From Drosophila miranda (taxonomy: Eukaryota; Arthropoda; Insecta; Diptera; Drosophilidae): a DNA stretch of 64,000 nt. The notes beneath the pieces are model-generated. The model saw nothing but the letters and a program-made list of their open reading frames with translations, did no database searches and was not told the origin of the DNA. The position numbers were made by a program, and so were the translations under genes. Below, in pieces: positions 12,723 through 25,600 of this stretch (position 1 is its first letter; each line of letters starts with the position of its first letter). The stretch spans positions 9,920,001 to 9,984,000 of the forward strand of contig NC_046677.1 of NCBI RefSeq assembly GCF_003369915.1. Direction: 5' to 3'.

Positions 12723-12886
12723 AGATTCCGTTGAATAAGTCTGGCTAACTAAAATCCTTAGTTCTGCCTACATAATTTTAGGCCATTGATGAATAAATGT
12801 TCTACAAGATTGGCTAGTTTTTATTCTTTGCTTTTATTGTATTTTGACTAAAACAAGGCTTAAACAAAATAGTCCAACAAAAAAAC
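12723..12886 (+). repeat. Unnamed dispersed repeat, copy B
   Basis: Second diverged copy of the ~160 bp repeat at 11366–11530, in the same orientation, starting GATTCCGTTGAATA and ending near AAATAGTCC followed by an A run. It lies about 35 bp right of the DINE-1 end, so the transposon separates what was probably a tandem pair. No ORF. Confidence 0.6.
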
Positions 12887-14120
12887 AGTCGCAATGTTGC
12901 TGGTATTTGAAGACATAATGCGTGTATATGCCTTTGTATACCCTATTTCGTTAATTTGATATGAAGATCCTGTTTTTCGAACTGTTTTTAAAACGTAATT
13001 AATAAAGAAATTTTCTCAAATTGATATGTTTTAGACATATTCATGCATGTGATTTTGATCTTGTATATATATATTTATATATATCTCCTTATACCTATTC
13101 TTGGTCCTTGTAGGAAGACGATGAGCTGCAAAATATCGTTGAAATAGGTTAAAAATAGAGACTAAATTGTTTTTGCATTAATTGGAGCCTGGGATGACAA
13201 ACATATTCTCAATTCTATATTATCCATTTCCCTAGGGTATGAAAAATAGTATTGACGATTTTCATTGGCCGAAAGCAAAACTCGAGTCCTTCCCGTTTTA
13301 ACCGGTTCGTAATGTGGCGGTATATTTAAACCGAACACGTGAAAAACTAAGTTTATAATGATATATTATATGTGAAAACTAACTTTTCAATACCAATTTT
13401 AATACTATCCCGTTAAAGTTACCAACATGGCAAGTACCCTGCTAAATAGCATGATGCAGGAAACGGCCGACAGAATGTCCTGATGTGTCGTGTTAATATT
13501 CCACAAATAATTGCGGCATAGTCCCCTTTAGCGACTGTCCGAGTGTCTCCAGCTGTCAGCTTTTAAACTGTCTCAGCCTGAATGGTATACTATCCAAGGT
13601 CAAATTTTCCCCGAATAACATTCTGAATCAGCTTCAGCTCTATCCAGTTGGGTTCACCTCTTCAATGGTTGGGAATTGCAGTTCCAATCATCACCACATG
13701 TGATCTAAGTACAGTAATTAAAGTAAATAATTTAAAAGTATGGAATTTGTTGTGAACCTACCTATCGACTGGTGCGCGCCAAATAGATATGTACATGTAT
13801 CAGCGCAGTTTTAGCATATCGATACATCATTTTGTACTGTTTACCAACACCCGCCGCTAGGGTTGCCAGCCAAAGACTGAAAAGAGAAATATTTTTCCAC
13901 GTATTAAAACAATTGTACATTTATTTATAAATAAAACCAAAGTTAATAAGTTAGAAAGTTTTAAATTAAAGTAAAGTGTAAGATTGGTTGCCCTGCCATG
14001 CCCATGTCGTGTGGAGTGCTCCAGTACCATCCCTAGCACTCACTGCAACACGCACCACACCGCCGCAACGGAACCCAAACTGCGCACCGACCGCCGTCCC
14101 CCAGGAGCCGGAAAAGAGCG
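12887..14120. promoter_or_regulatory. CycK upstream region with a consensus DRE
   Basis: Mostly AT-rich. A perfect DNA-replication-related element TATCGATA lies at 13817–13824, about 300 bp before the CycK ATG; DRE/DREF motifs are typical of Drosophila housekeeping and cell-cycle promoters. A related CTATCGAC lies near 13762, and GGCGGTATATTT occurs near 13316. The transcription start is probably between 13825 and 13900. No TATA box is evident at a suitable place, as expected for a DRE promoter. Confidence 0.55.
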
Positions 14121-15392
14121 ATGCCTTGCTGGTATTATGACAAAAAGGAACTGCGAGAGAGAACACCGTCAATTCTGGATGGCATCACATACGAGAACGA
14201 GCGGCGCTACCGCAAGGAGGGCGCCCGCTTCATCATGGAATGCGGCACAAAGATGGGACTCGGCCACAGCACGATGGCCACCGGAGTGGTGTACTTTCAT
14301 CGGTTCTACATGTTCCACTCGTTCAGGAGCTTTCCACGCTACGTCACCGCCTGCTGTTGCCTCTTCTTCGCCGGCAAGGTGGAGGAGACGCCCAAAAAGT
14401 GTCGCGACATCATCAAAACCGCCCGCGGCATCCTCAACGATAACTATTTCTACTCGTTCGGGGAGGATCCCAAGGAGGAGGTAATGACACTGGAGCGCAT
14501 TCTGCTGCAGACAATCAAGTTCGACCTGCAGGTGGAGCATCCTTACACATTTCTCCTCAAGTACGCCAAGTGCTTCAAGGGCGACCAGCAGAAGCTACAG
14601 AAGATGGTCCAAATGGCCTGGAATTTCGTCAATGACTCCCTCAGCACGGTCGTCTGTCTGCAGTGGGAGCCGGAGATCATAGCCGTTGCGCTCATCCATC
14701 TGGCCAGCAAACTGAGCAAATTCACGGTCCAGGACTGGGAGGGCCGGCAGCCGCAACACCAGCGCTGGTGGGACATGTTCGTGTCGGATGTGACGATGGA
14801 TATACTGGAGGATATATGCCACCAGGTGTTGGATCTGTACCAGTCCACCCAGAAGGAGGCACAGCTACCAAACAGTCCGCCCCAGAAGCCCCCCAGTCGC
14901 GCCGACAGTCCTACAACTGTCAAGCCCATGAATCCCAGTGGAGGAGGAGTACCCGCCCAGCAGCAACAGCCGCCGCCGACGCCGCCCACAAACAGCAGCA
15001 GTGGCAATGGCAACCATTTGGACCTCAACAACATACAGAGCATCAAGTCGCTGGCCAATGCAGTGCCCTCCGCCGTCAGCTGCATCAACAACAGCAACAA
15101 CGATGCACTGCCAGTGGTGCAGCAGCAGCAGGCGCCGCTGTCGGGACCCACGCCGCCTGGAGGAGGGCAGGCCAACTATCATATGTACCATGCGCCACCG
15201 CCACCTCCGCCTCCCGTAGTGCCTATGCCACAGTATGCCGCAGCAGCATGGAATGTCCAGCAGCCGCCGCCCACGCATTATAATGCTGCCGTTGCGCCGC
15301 CCCCACCAATGCCCCCGAATATGGGGGCTTCTGGGGGCCCAGGCGGTGGCTATTACAATGCAGGACGACAGCCGCAGCAGCGATACCAATAG
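14121..15392 (+). CDS. CycK: Cyclin K
   Basis: Single-exon gene, 423 aa, starting at the ATG of [11 protein letters not shown], the characteristic start of fly Cyclin K. Cyclin K is the regulatory partner of Cdk12/13, which phosphorylates Ser2 of the RNA polymerase II C-terminal domain and supports expression of long and DNA-repair genes in the nucleus. The first cyclin box covers about residues 25–150 ([13 protein letters not shown] at its core) and the second about 155–255 (ALIHLASKL, then a WWD motif). From about residue 265 to the end the protein is low-complexity and rich in Pro, Gln, Asn and Gly, including poly-Pro runs, as in the disordered tail of the family. Its length fits the fly protein. 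It converges on the gene ending at 16212. Identification is firm from the N-terminal motif and cyclin boxes. Confidence 0.93.
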   Translation: MPCWYYDKKELRERTPSILDGITYENERRYRKEGARFIMECGTKMGLGHSTMATGVVYFHRFYMFHSFRSFPRYVTACCCLFFAGKVEETPKKCRDIIKTARGILNDNYFYSFGEDPKEEVMTLERILLQTIKFDLQVEHPYTFLLKYAKCFKGDQQKLQKMVQMAWNFVNDSLSTVVCLQWEPEIIAVALIHLASKLSKFTVQDWEGRQPQHQRWWDMFVSDVTMDILEDICHQVLDLYQSTQKEAQLPNSPPQKPPSRADSPTTVKPMNPSGGGVPAQQQQPPPTPPTNSSSGNGNHLDLNNIQSIKSLANAVPSAVSCINNSNNDALPVVQQQQAPLSGPTPPGGGQANYHMYHAPPPPPPPVVPMPQYAAAAWNVQQPPPTHYNAAVAPPPPMPPNMGASGGPGGGYYNAGRQPQQRYQ

Positions 15393-16211
15393 ACAGAAAC
15401 ACAACGCAGTGGGGAAAGTGGAAGCAAGCGGCTTGCAAGTACAGATTATACATATTAATAATTAATAAAGCGTAATTTTATTAAAAACAAACATTCTCAC
15501 CGTTTTACATCAAATCGGAGTCGAGTCGAGGGTGGAGCAGGGCAGGAGGAGGGAGTCGGGTCGGAGTCGTAGTCCTGCCTGTTGTGTCTTCCACTAATAT
15601 CCTGGATGATCCTCTCCTTTGGGGCTGTCTGAAGTGTATGCTGTATGCTGTATGCTGTATGCTGTGGCGTGTGTGTCTGTCTGAGATTTACTTTCCTACT
15701 TAGAGTTTATTCAGATTTCTTTTGTTTCCTTGTTTTTGTTTTTCAGTATACAAGCTAAGCTATGTACGAGTTATACATAATGATGTATGTATGTATTGTT
15801 GGATGTTTATATATATATATATATGTATATATATGGTATATGCGTATGTAGGTGATATACGTTTAGAGGGCGTGTGTGGCATATACATAGATAATGGGCG
15901 GGGGCGGTACTGTACTGTAACTATATCGATATTGCAAAACTCGGTTAACGATTAAATTGTTTCGGAGTAACGTCGTACGATTACACCCTTTCTCTCTTTT
16001 TTTGTTTTTGTTTAAGTACACACTAAACATGGGGGGGATTCTTACATTCTCTCCATGGATTCTCATACGTTTCCTCAATCGGAATTTCAACATAAAACGC
16101 AGCTAAGCATACAATTTTCATTTGATTTTTAGTGTGTTGTGGGTGTTCGTGTTTCTGTCTGTAGATGAATGTGCGTGTGCGTTTGCGTTTGCGTGTGCGT
16201 GGGTCCTTCCT
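15393..16211. other. Convergent intergenic region between CycK and the 787-aa gene
   Basis: Holds both 3' UTRs. An AATAAA-type signal for CycK lies at about 15463–15470 (AATAATTAATAAAG). Simple repeats follow: four copies of GTATGCT near 15637–15664, a (TA)n run at 15805–15835 and GTGTGCGT-type repeats near 16165–16200. A TATCGATA site near 15922 lies inside this 3' region. No additional gene is seen. Confidence 0.6.
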
Positions 16212-18828
16212 CTAACATTTGCGCGTTAATGTCAGCTCTCCACTTACATAATACTGCGGTATCATCAGAAACTCGGGCAAAGATCGCCGCGTCGCCGAAG
16301 TTGAGGTTGAGGAGCCGGCAGCAGCCGCTGCTGCAAACGACGATGCAGCTGCCTGGCGCACAATTTGACCAACTTTTCCTGGTTTTACAAAGACAAAAGT
16401 TATCTGAAGCCCACAAAGCACTAATTATTATGTTACCCAGCACATTGGCGCGATGGAAACGCGCATCCAGTTGCCGCAAAACAGAGAGATCTCGATGGCG
16501 GGCCCAGGAATCCAAAATATCCGCCACCTTAACGGGCACCAAAGCAGTGGTTTCCCCTTCGCTTGTCTAAGAATAAATGTTACAGGATATTAATTGTGCA
16601 TCGCTCGAACTGCTAGTCGTACCCTTTTAAATTGCACACGAAGCTGCTGCTGGGTGACCAGATCGATCAGCTTCTTGAGCTTGCGGTGGTTGCACTGCCG
16701 CTTGGAGGCCTGCAGCAGCAGCTGTTTGAGATTCCCAGCACTGCTGACTGGCGGCTTGGACAGCTGTTCGAAGTATGTGTGCAGCAGGGATTTGTCATAG
16801 GAAATTTTTAGCTTGTCCAGCGCCTGCACCAGATGCTCCTCATCGCACAGTTGTCCTGTGGACAGACGCGCCACCAGCAGCTCAGTCGAAAAGCTTTGCT
16901 TGAGCAGCTGCAAAAAAAGGCAAGCATTTAAGGAACAATCCCTATAAATGACTCCCTCAGAGCAGCCTCACCTGCACGCCGCCAAAATTATTATCACACG
17001 AAATAAACCTTTGGTTATAGGCGGGACCCAGACTGGGACCGGCACCAGCCGCACCGCTATGCCAGCCGGCAAACAGGCCCCCAGCCTCATCAAAGTAACC
17101 CGGCGATCCGCTGCGACATCGTGTTTGTTCCGCCCGGGTGTAGAGGGAGAGACTGCTGCCTCGGTTGCTGCCCACCCTGCGCCGGCACTTGGTGCAGGTG
17201 CTCATATCGAGGGCCTTGCCAATGGTGTTGGCCAGAAACTCCTTCTCCAGACAGTCCAGGCAGTTTTCCTCGTTGTTGCTCGTCAGGTCAAAGTGTGCCA
17301 TAGACGAGGATGATGCGGCCATGGCCACCACGGCCGCTGCAGCCACCAGCATGGGAGCCACCGTATCGGCACCCTGCAGCGGCAGTTGCTGGCAGGAGGA
17401 TGCGGAAGTCGCTCGAAAGTCCGTGCAGCTGTAGCAGCGCTCATCGAAGCTGGCCGAGGGCTGGGAACGCCGCGACTTCGAGGACGAGCTACTCTTGGAC
17501 ATCACCGACGAGGAGTTGGACAGTCGCTTGGGCTTGGCGCCCGTCAGCTTCGGTTCCGGATGATCGCTGGGCACGCTGGTGCTCCGACTGAAGCTGGAGC
17601 CGGTGTACAGTGTGCTGGGCAGGGATTGGGCCAGCGCTGTGTCCGCCAGCTGGCCAATGCCATGAGGCTGACCACCCTCCTCCTCTGTTCCGCCAATCAA
17701 TTCATCCAAGTCCATGTCCACGCCACTGCCAGTGCCGTCCTTGATCTGATCCAGGTTGAGACTAATCCGGGCAAACTTTTTGTTGAGACGCTGCTTCTGC
17801 TGCTGCAGGGCATCCTCCTGGGGGAAATCATCGATGGGCGAGCTGTACAGCTGCCTGCCCTGCGTGGGCGTGACCATGCCCATGCCGCTCATCTGGCTGT
17901 AGTCCCGCTGCATCAGCAGAAGATTGGCCTGAGGCAGGGCGCCGAGATCCTGGGCACCGCTGGCAAACTCCAGCTCGGAGGAGGGATCCGGTTCGAAGTC
18001 CATTTCCAGAAACTCGGTTTCATCATCGGCGCCGAGCAGATCTGGAAGACCCACGGGCAGTCCAAAGTCGAGATGGTGCCGTCCGCCACGTCCCATGGCG
18101 GCGGCATCCATCGAGAGGTCAAAGTCGGCGCCGTCGCCGCGATACGCGTACACACAGTCGTCCGAATTAAGGGATATCTCCTCGGCCTCCACATCGTCGT
18201 CGTCGAGCAGGATGAGATCGTCGCCGTAAAAGTTGTCGCTGGCGTAGCTCAGGTTCTCCGTGGAGTTGTTCATGGAGGTGCGGCTGGAGCTGAGGCCGCC
18301 GCCACCGCCTCCACCAAAAGCCGCATCGGTGGGCGATAAGGCAGCGGCGGCAGCTGCCATTCCATAGCCGGCTACATCCAGATCCAAGGCGCAGTAGGCG
18401 GCCGCCGCGCCTGCAATCTGTGCGTGGGAGAGGGGGAAAACGCCACTGAAAATTGCTTATACACGACGGAGTGAGAGCGAGAGTGCACTTGCCTTATCAC
18501 CGACGGCACCGCTGCCGCCGCCTTCGGTTTCAAGAGCCGACACAGCCACAGCCAACGCCGCTGCAGCGCAGTCTCCTGTCCCCACGGCGCCCCCACCACC
18601 CCCCTCATCATCGGCGCCTATGGTAGAGGCTGAGGCTGGTGTTGTTGGTGCCTGTTTCGTGCCCATTGTCGCCCCTGTCGCACAATCGATTTGTCTGAGG
18701 AGTTTTGGATGCTCGTCCGGCACATCGGAAGTTGTGTACTTGTTCACGGCACTGCTGTATTCGACAAGACTGTTGTTGTTATTAAGATTTAAACGCCAAT
18801 TCAATTTATTTATTTCACGAAAATCCAT
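16212..18828 (-). CDS. Unrecognised five-exon gene, 787 aa, Ser- and Ala-rich with CxxC pairs
   Basis: Proposed coding exons (transcript order): 18828–18493, 18417–16972, 16907–16623, 16566–16437 and 16378–16212, all joining in frame. Intron 1 uses a GC donor (AAG|GCAAGT) and intron 4 is only 57 bp. The start MDFREINKLNW is the first ATG of the long frame. The long second exon carries acidic patches (about residues 160–250), a Ser-rich segment and three CxxC pairs (CYSC, CLDC, CTKC) between about 440 and 545 that could bind a metal. The third exon encodes a helical, basic stretch (about 595–690: LVQALDKLKISYDKSLLHTY) resembling a folded domain. No signal peptide. DRE-like ATCGAT sites near 18858 and GTATCGAC near 18885 sit just upstream. 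I do not recognise the family. The last two exons are the least certain. Confidence 0.75.
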
Positions 18829-19211
18829 TCCATCTAAAGTCTCGGGATGGCAGACAACTATCGATTGCGGTGCTCAGAGCGTATCGACAGCACAAGCAGT
18901 GATATGTGGTGCACGATATATCGTATCTACCTACCTACCAAACTCTAGTTTGGTTTTGAAATTAGTTGGAAGAACTTCTAACATATACACTAGATGTAAC
19001 TGTCTTAGAAATATGAGTCACAATACTTTTGTTGGCTTCAGTATTAGTAAAAATATATGGGAGTAAGTTCATAAGATTAAAAAGATTCTGAGATTCCTGA
19101 AATTTTACATTGTCGACACTTGGAAATATTTTTCAAATAAATTCCAAATTCGAAGTACATCGATTGCCTGCCAGTACTATCGCCACCAGGCCACCCACGC
19201 AAACGGAAGAA

Positions 19212-19220
19212 AACCATCGA
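19212..19220 (+). promoter_or_regulatory. DRE-like element upstream of retm
   Basis: CATCGATAG lies about 420 bp before the retm ATG, with a second ATCGAT at about 19159. These match the DREF-binding core ATCGATA. The adjacent interval 18829–19210 is the shared upstream region of the minus-strand gene starting at 18828 and of retm, an arrangement typical of divergent housekeeping promoters. Confidence 0.45.
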
Positions 19221-19634
19221 TAGCCACCCAGCCAGCGCTTCTGCTCACGCTGTCGCTGCCGCTGCTGCCCCACTGCTCCAACAATATCACTAACGTTTTG
19301 CTCCACCAAGAGAGAGAAAGGCTTTCCCCGCTTTCCACGGCCAGCTGCGGTTGCAACGCCATCAACAACGACCCAAACACGCTGGGGCCTGTTTGCACAG
19401 GAATACAACAATACAACATTGAGAGCAGTGTTAAAATAAATCTGTGAATAATCATTTGAAAGTGTCATGAGAAAGTATAGCTCGTAAACGGAATAATATA
19501 CTTCTCAAAAGTGAACTGTTAAACGGGGCCGAGAACCACCCACGGACTGTACGAAATACGGAAAAGTGCAATAAGTGAAAATTGATTTTTAACCAGTGTC
19601 AAGTGTGAATTGAGAGCACAGGAACAACAACAAG

Positions 19635-22600
19635 ATGGTGCAGAAATTCCAATCCCCCGTTCGGGTCTACAAATATCCCTTTGAGCTGGTGATGAAGGTG
19701 TGTATCTTTTGTTTGCAGCAGCAGCACCAGCAGTACCAGCACCAGGCGTGTAGGCGTGTCTCTTCCGTGTCGCCCCCACACCCGCCATCACTGCTCTGCT
19801 CAGCTCTATAGACATGTTTGTTTTATTTATAATTTTCGTGATTAATGCTGGTTACAACACATTCTTAATTATGCGAACAGCAGCTGTTGATTGATTTTCA
19901 TTCGGAAGCGCAATCTTCCTGCACTCGGATTTCCCTTGCAGAAGATAAATAAAATTAACCTTGGACAGCCATAATTTCCCCCTCTCTGGGCTCAAAGAGA
20001 GCGCAGCGCCTCTGTCCAGCTATCTCACTCTATCTCTGGTGGTGCTCTCTTTGTCTGTCTGTAGTTTCATGAATGGGAAATCGCTCTCATAACAAAAGAT
20101 GAGAGGCTGTAGGAAGTGAGAGGGGTTGGGAGGCGGAGAGGAAAGGATTGCTTTGGAGGCCGCAGCTTTGGATACACTTACAGATCGTTTGTTTCTTAAA
20201 ACATTGAATATTGAACATTGATATGATGTAACAAATGCAACTGCAGATTTTTGCTTAAAAAATAATGCCCAATGCACAGTTTTAGCCTGAATTTCAGGGA
20301 ATTTATTCCCTTTGTGACAAACATCTGCTTGAAATCATAGTACCCTCTCTTAGAGCGTACAATGCTAGGAGAGAGGAAGCCACTATCCCATTGAATCAAG
20401 AGGAGCACAGCGGGAGAGAGAGATAGAGATAGCTCATGTTCGTGATTTGCATTCGCAAAAGATCCGTCCGTCTTTTCTCTCACACAATGGGACAAAACTC
20501 ACAATTGAGACAGGAAATAAGCGATTATGGCCCATTTGTACAATAACAATCAGGGAAAATGATACACCATAAAAGCACAAAAAACTATATACATGTGAAT
20601 GTGTGGGTTGCGTTATACAACTGATAACAGTACTGCTGTCAGATACAGATACAAATGTCTATGGTACAGTGGACACTGGTTTTAGGGTGTAAGATACTTG
20701 CGACATGGTTACTTCAGAGGTTTACTTGATATCTTATCTATTAGCTTTTATAGCCTTCCATCGAGTGTTGATTGTATTAATACTGGTATGAAAACATTCC
20801 ATCAAATTGGCTTATATTCCATAGACATATATTTTCCTGATAAAATCCCACCGAAACAACAGCCAATCCCCGATTACTTTGTGACGCATTTTCTATACAT
20901 GCACTTAATATAAATTATCTAGAACTTATCATAGGAAAAACCCCCCCTCTTTAATTAAATTTTAACACACCAGATGGCGCAACTAGTTTATTATCAGTAT
21001 TTATTAAAAGCAAAAATATATATATTATTTTCTGTAGTTGGCGAGTCCAAAAGTCCAGAGCATAATGTCATTGACTCGAAACATGTTTATCCATGGGACT
21101 CATTCATGCCACTATATCGTAGTATATGCCATATGCCTTTCGAGTAAAGAAAAACTAATTGGCTTAACAGTAAATAATCGCATTATACTATCTATCTATC
21201 TATCTATCTGTCTGCCCCATCTATCACCCACTGAACGAGTGGTCACGTTTTCAAATGTTCATATGAAAGGTGCCCCCTGTCTCTCTCACTCTGTCTGGGC
21301 TGTGTGTGGAGGCAGAGGATGTGGGTACTCAGGGCATTACGAGTGTATGTCTGATTGGACAGTTTTTTTGCGAGCATTATATTCATCACTGGGAAGGGGA
21401 GTGAACCAATTCATGATATGATATGAGTTAAATTATAGTTTCAATTGTTTGGTGGCGCAATAAACGCAATAGGCATTGTAAATTCCTCTTTGGTAACTGG
21501 TACGTGGCAATACCAAGGCTAGACATTGGATATCTTTTCACCAGAGCCCCAGGCAAAGGCAGCAGAACTTTCAAATTAAGTAAATAAATATCAGGTGTCA
21601 AAGCTGAATCAGTTTCGAAGCAAAAGTTGTTGGGAACTACTGCAATCAGGTATCCAATTTCCACAAAAGTTGTTTACTCTTTTTTCAATCACTAATGGAA
21701 AAAGATTTGGGACTGAAATTGGAAATCAGTTTTCATTTCTTTACAAAGATTTATAGATCCAGAGATTTATTACTGCGAAGCTAACAATCTTTAATCCTCA
21801 ATTATAGTTGTCTCCTAGAGATGACAACAACTAATTATAAGCAACTTCAGCAGACAGAAATAATAATTCATAATATTGCATTATTGACGTAATATCCAAT
21901 AGGCTGAAATGCATTTGCGGCGGTAGATCAAGGTCATCCTCGATATATGTACATTTGTTTGGCTCGGAGCGACGACACCGCGACACTACACACGCTCCCG
22001 AGTGTCGAGAGTCGCGAATGCGCTTCGCTGTGAAACGAGTCTCGGGAGGAGAGAAGTTTCAATACGAAACGTATACGGCGCCCCCATACGTCACATGTGC
22101 CAAGTGAATTTGCACACTTTCTATATATAGGAGAGCCGCTGCGAAAAGCGAAAACAAAAGCAGAACCCGTGCCACTGACACTCACTCCCTACTGCCTACT
22201 CCCCACTCCACACTCCCCACTCCCCACTGCCTTCTGCTTCTGCTTCTGCCTCTCCCTCTGGCTGTTTTTTGAGTCACTGTAAAAGCGAACGAAGCAACGA
22301 ACCGACAAAGTTTTTAATGGCCAATTAGCATATACCATGACTCCACGGGAACAAGGACAACTCATCCACCCGTTGGGCAGGACGAACAGAAGGGTTTGTT
22401 TGTGTGCGGGACTGTTGCTTGAACTCTCCAAATCGACCATAAATCTGTTCAAGACCGAGGCGCGAGACCTTTAGGCCCCCGTGCAGAGGTCGTAAATCGT
22501 CGCTCATGTGGTTGTTCACACGTATCCAGCAGCTAAATAATTCAGCCATCGATGGGGGCACGGGACCCAACAAGTTGTCCTGGGCCTCGCTTTTTCCAAG

Positions 22601-25600
22601 ACACACGGCGGACCCGGCCCGGACCCAGTCCGTGGCGACACAATCTGCCTTGAACCTTTTAATTATTAAGCAAGTTCGGCTCAATTACGTACAAGGCGCA
22701 GCGCGGTGGGGCAGGGCCTGTCCTGGCAGAGGAAAATGTCGGCCTTCGAGTGCATCTTAAAGGACACGCGACCATGGATGGGTGGCCTTGGTGGCCTTAC
22801 TGGGGCCCTCTCGGCTGTTTTTCTGTTCTGCATAATTTTCTAAACTTTTATTAGGGCATGCCGTTGGGTGTATGCTTTTCAAAAATCAATGAGGTCTTAG
22901 CTTCTGGCACGACATTCCGTGTGAGAATTAACAGCAGCGCCGCATTTGGTAATTATAATAAATTGCACACACACATACAAAGGAATGTACATTTGTACAA
23001 TATTTAGAAGGCAGTTCCTTTTTTGTGCAATAAGCAATTTGTGTTTCGATTTTTCCAAGCACAATTTTTGTGTGTGCAATAAACAGACAATCATCTAATG
23101 AGAATTCCAGTGGCGAGAAGTATCTGCACAATGAGAGAAAATTAGACGGAATTTCCAACTGAAAGAAAACATTCTCACAATTAGAGAGATAGCAAAATTA
23201 TCTACACTTTCCATAGAAAATATATTCTGTGATCAAAGAGACTTTTCTCAATGGAAATTCGGTTTCTCTGGCTCTTAAAAGTAGTTCCAGATATCTATAT
23301 TCCCTTTGTATCGCTGTAAGTTCTTACTTGTTCAAAAAACCCACTTTCTGGTGTCCTATTTTTCGCCCAGTGTATTTGTAAATGCCCGTGTGGGGAATGC
23401 GGCGTAGTTTGCTCATTTGTTTATGCCACCCGACGAGATAAAGCTGAAGAAGCTCTCGCTGGCGACCATAAAAAGAAAGAACTAGGCCAAAAGCAGCACG
23501 AACCACAGATGCTCTAACTCTAATTAGAGCAACTAAAAATAGAACCTGTTTGTGCTCTCCAATATTTAAGCGTGCAATTGTGGGCTTTTCCAAACGAAAA
23601 TTAATAGAAAATATTAAGGGAAAAGCCCGAAGCAAGAGTACGCCAAAAATAGCATTTTGTGTGTGTGGAAATTTTTGGCAAATATTTTGCAAATGTTTTG
23701 TGTACAAGAGGGTGGAAGGGGGGGGGGGGGGGCAGGGGTCCAGGCCAAAATCCTAGCCGAGTTCATGTTCATAAATTGGCCCACGTTCAAGGCCGATTGG
23801 CATTGTGCCCTAGAGTTGCAGAGTGGCTGCAAAAGGGCGAGACATCCACCCTAAACCTCTGAAAAATCTCAGTAGTTTCACGCTCATCTCATCCTTTTTC
23901 TATCTATATTGTTCTAGGCCTATGAGCGACGCTTCCCCAAATGCCCACAGATGCCCATAGTCCTTGACTGCGATGTCATCAAGATTGAGTCGCTGGAGAA
24001 CGGGGCCAAGACAAACACCACCCGCCGCTGCAAGCTGGCTGTGGATGCCCCCTACATCTTCAAGAAGCTGATTGGCGTCGATTTCGTATACTTCCTGCAG
24101 CACAACTATCTGGACATGAGCAACCGCACGCTGAGCATCGAGGCCGTCAACGAGAGCTTCTCCTCGCGCATCGAGATCTTCGAGCGGTGTCGCTACTACG
24201 CCCATCCGGACAACGCCGAATGGACGTGCTTCGATCAGACGGCCACGCTGGACATCAAGAACTTCTTTGGCTTTGAGCACTCCATGGAGAAGATGGGCAT
24301 GAAGCAGTACACACAAACGACGCTCAAGGGCAAGGAGATCATTGAGTATTTCATCAATCAACTGGAGCAGGAAGGCGTCACACATGTGGACCGTTGGGTG
24401 CCGCCACTCGATGCCGCCAAGTCCCCAACACCGGAACAGAAACAGCATCACGATATCCTGCTCGATGGCGACTTCATAGCCCGCAATCTGGGCCAGCTCT
24501 CCCCGATGCAGGAGTCCAAGCTGCTGGAGCTGCGAAAAATGCTCGATGGTGTCGATGATCTGGAGCGTGTGCCCAGTTATCAGACCATCCTGCGTTTCTT
24601 GTCAGCCAGGGACTGGCACGTGAGCCAGGCCTTTGCCATGCTCTGCGACTCGCTTCAGTGGCGCAAAGAGCATCGCATGGATTCGCTCCTCGAGGAGTAC
24701 ACCGAGCCAGCGGTGGTGGTGGAGCACTTTCCAGGCGGCTGGCATCATCACGACAAGGATGGCAGGCCCATCTATATACTACGATTGGGTCACATGGATG
24801 TCAAGGGTTTGCTAAAGAGTCTGGGCATGGAAGGGCTTTTACGCTTGGTAAGTTTTCGAATCCCAAATAGTCTCTGGATTTCGTGCTGATCTTGCTGCCA
24901 ATAGGCCCTACACATTTGCGAGGAGGGAATACAAAAGATCAATGAATCTGCGGAGCGTTTGGATAAACCCGTCTTGAATTGGTCTTTGCTGGTGGACCTG
25001 GAGGGCCTGTCTATGCGCCATTTGTGGCGTCCCGGCATCAAGGCCTTGCTGTACATCATCGAGACTGTGGAGCGCAATTATCCAGAGACCATGGGACGTG
25101 TGCTGGTGGTGCGAGCGCCTCGAGTGTTCCCCATTGCCTGGACCATTGTGAGCGCTTTCATTGGTGAGTGGGTTTTTTGCACTGCCTTTCCACTGCCTCT
25201 GTTATATAATCGTTTCCTGCCACACACAGATGAGCACACACGCTCAAAGTTCCTGTTCTATGGCCCCGATTGTGAGCACATGAAGGACGGTCTGGCCCAG
25301 TACATTGACGAGGAGATAGTCCCCGATTTTCTGGGCGGCCCTTGCAAGGTAAATCGATGATATACATAGATGTGTACATATGTAGCTCTCTTTCGATATG
25401 TAGTTTTGCAGTTTGTTTGGGAACGGCAGTGTAGATACAAGTATATTTGATTCGTTATTTATTTGTTTGTATATTTTTTGTAAACATTTATCGCCTCTTT
25501 TGCGGCTCTGCGGTTTGCTGCAGACTGTGGCGCATGTGTCGGAGCAAGTCAGTCAGAAATACTTTACGCATTGTTATTTAGCTAAATGCGATTGTGTAAG

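Noticed and set aside
17386..18339. 317-codon plus-strand frame
   Set aside because: Antisense shadow of the large exon of the minus-strand 787-aa gene, whose own frame has splice sites and better codon use.
23717..23732. Long G run
   Set aside because: Probably a simple homopolymer or assembly artefact; nothing structural around it.
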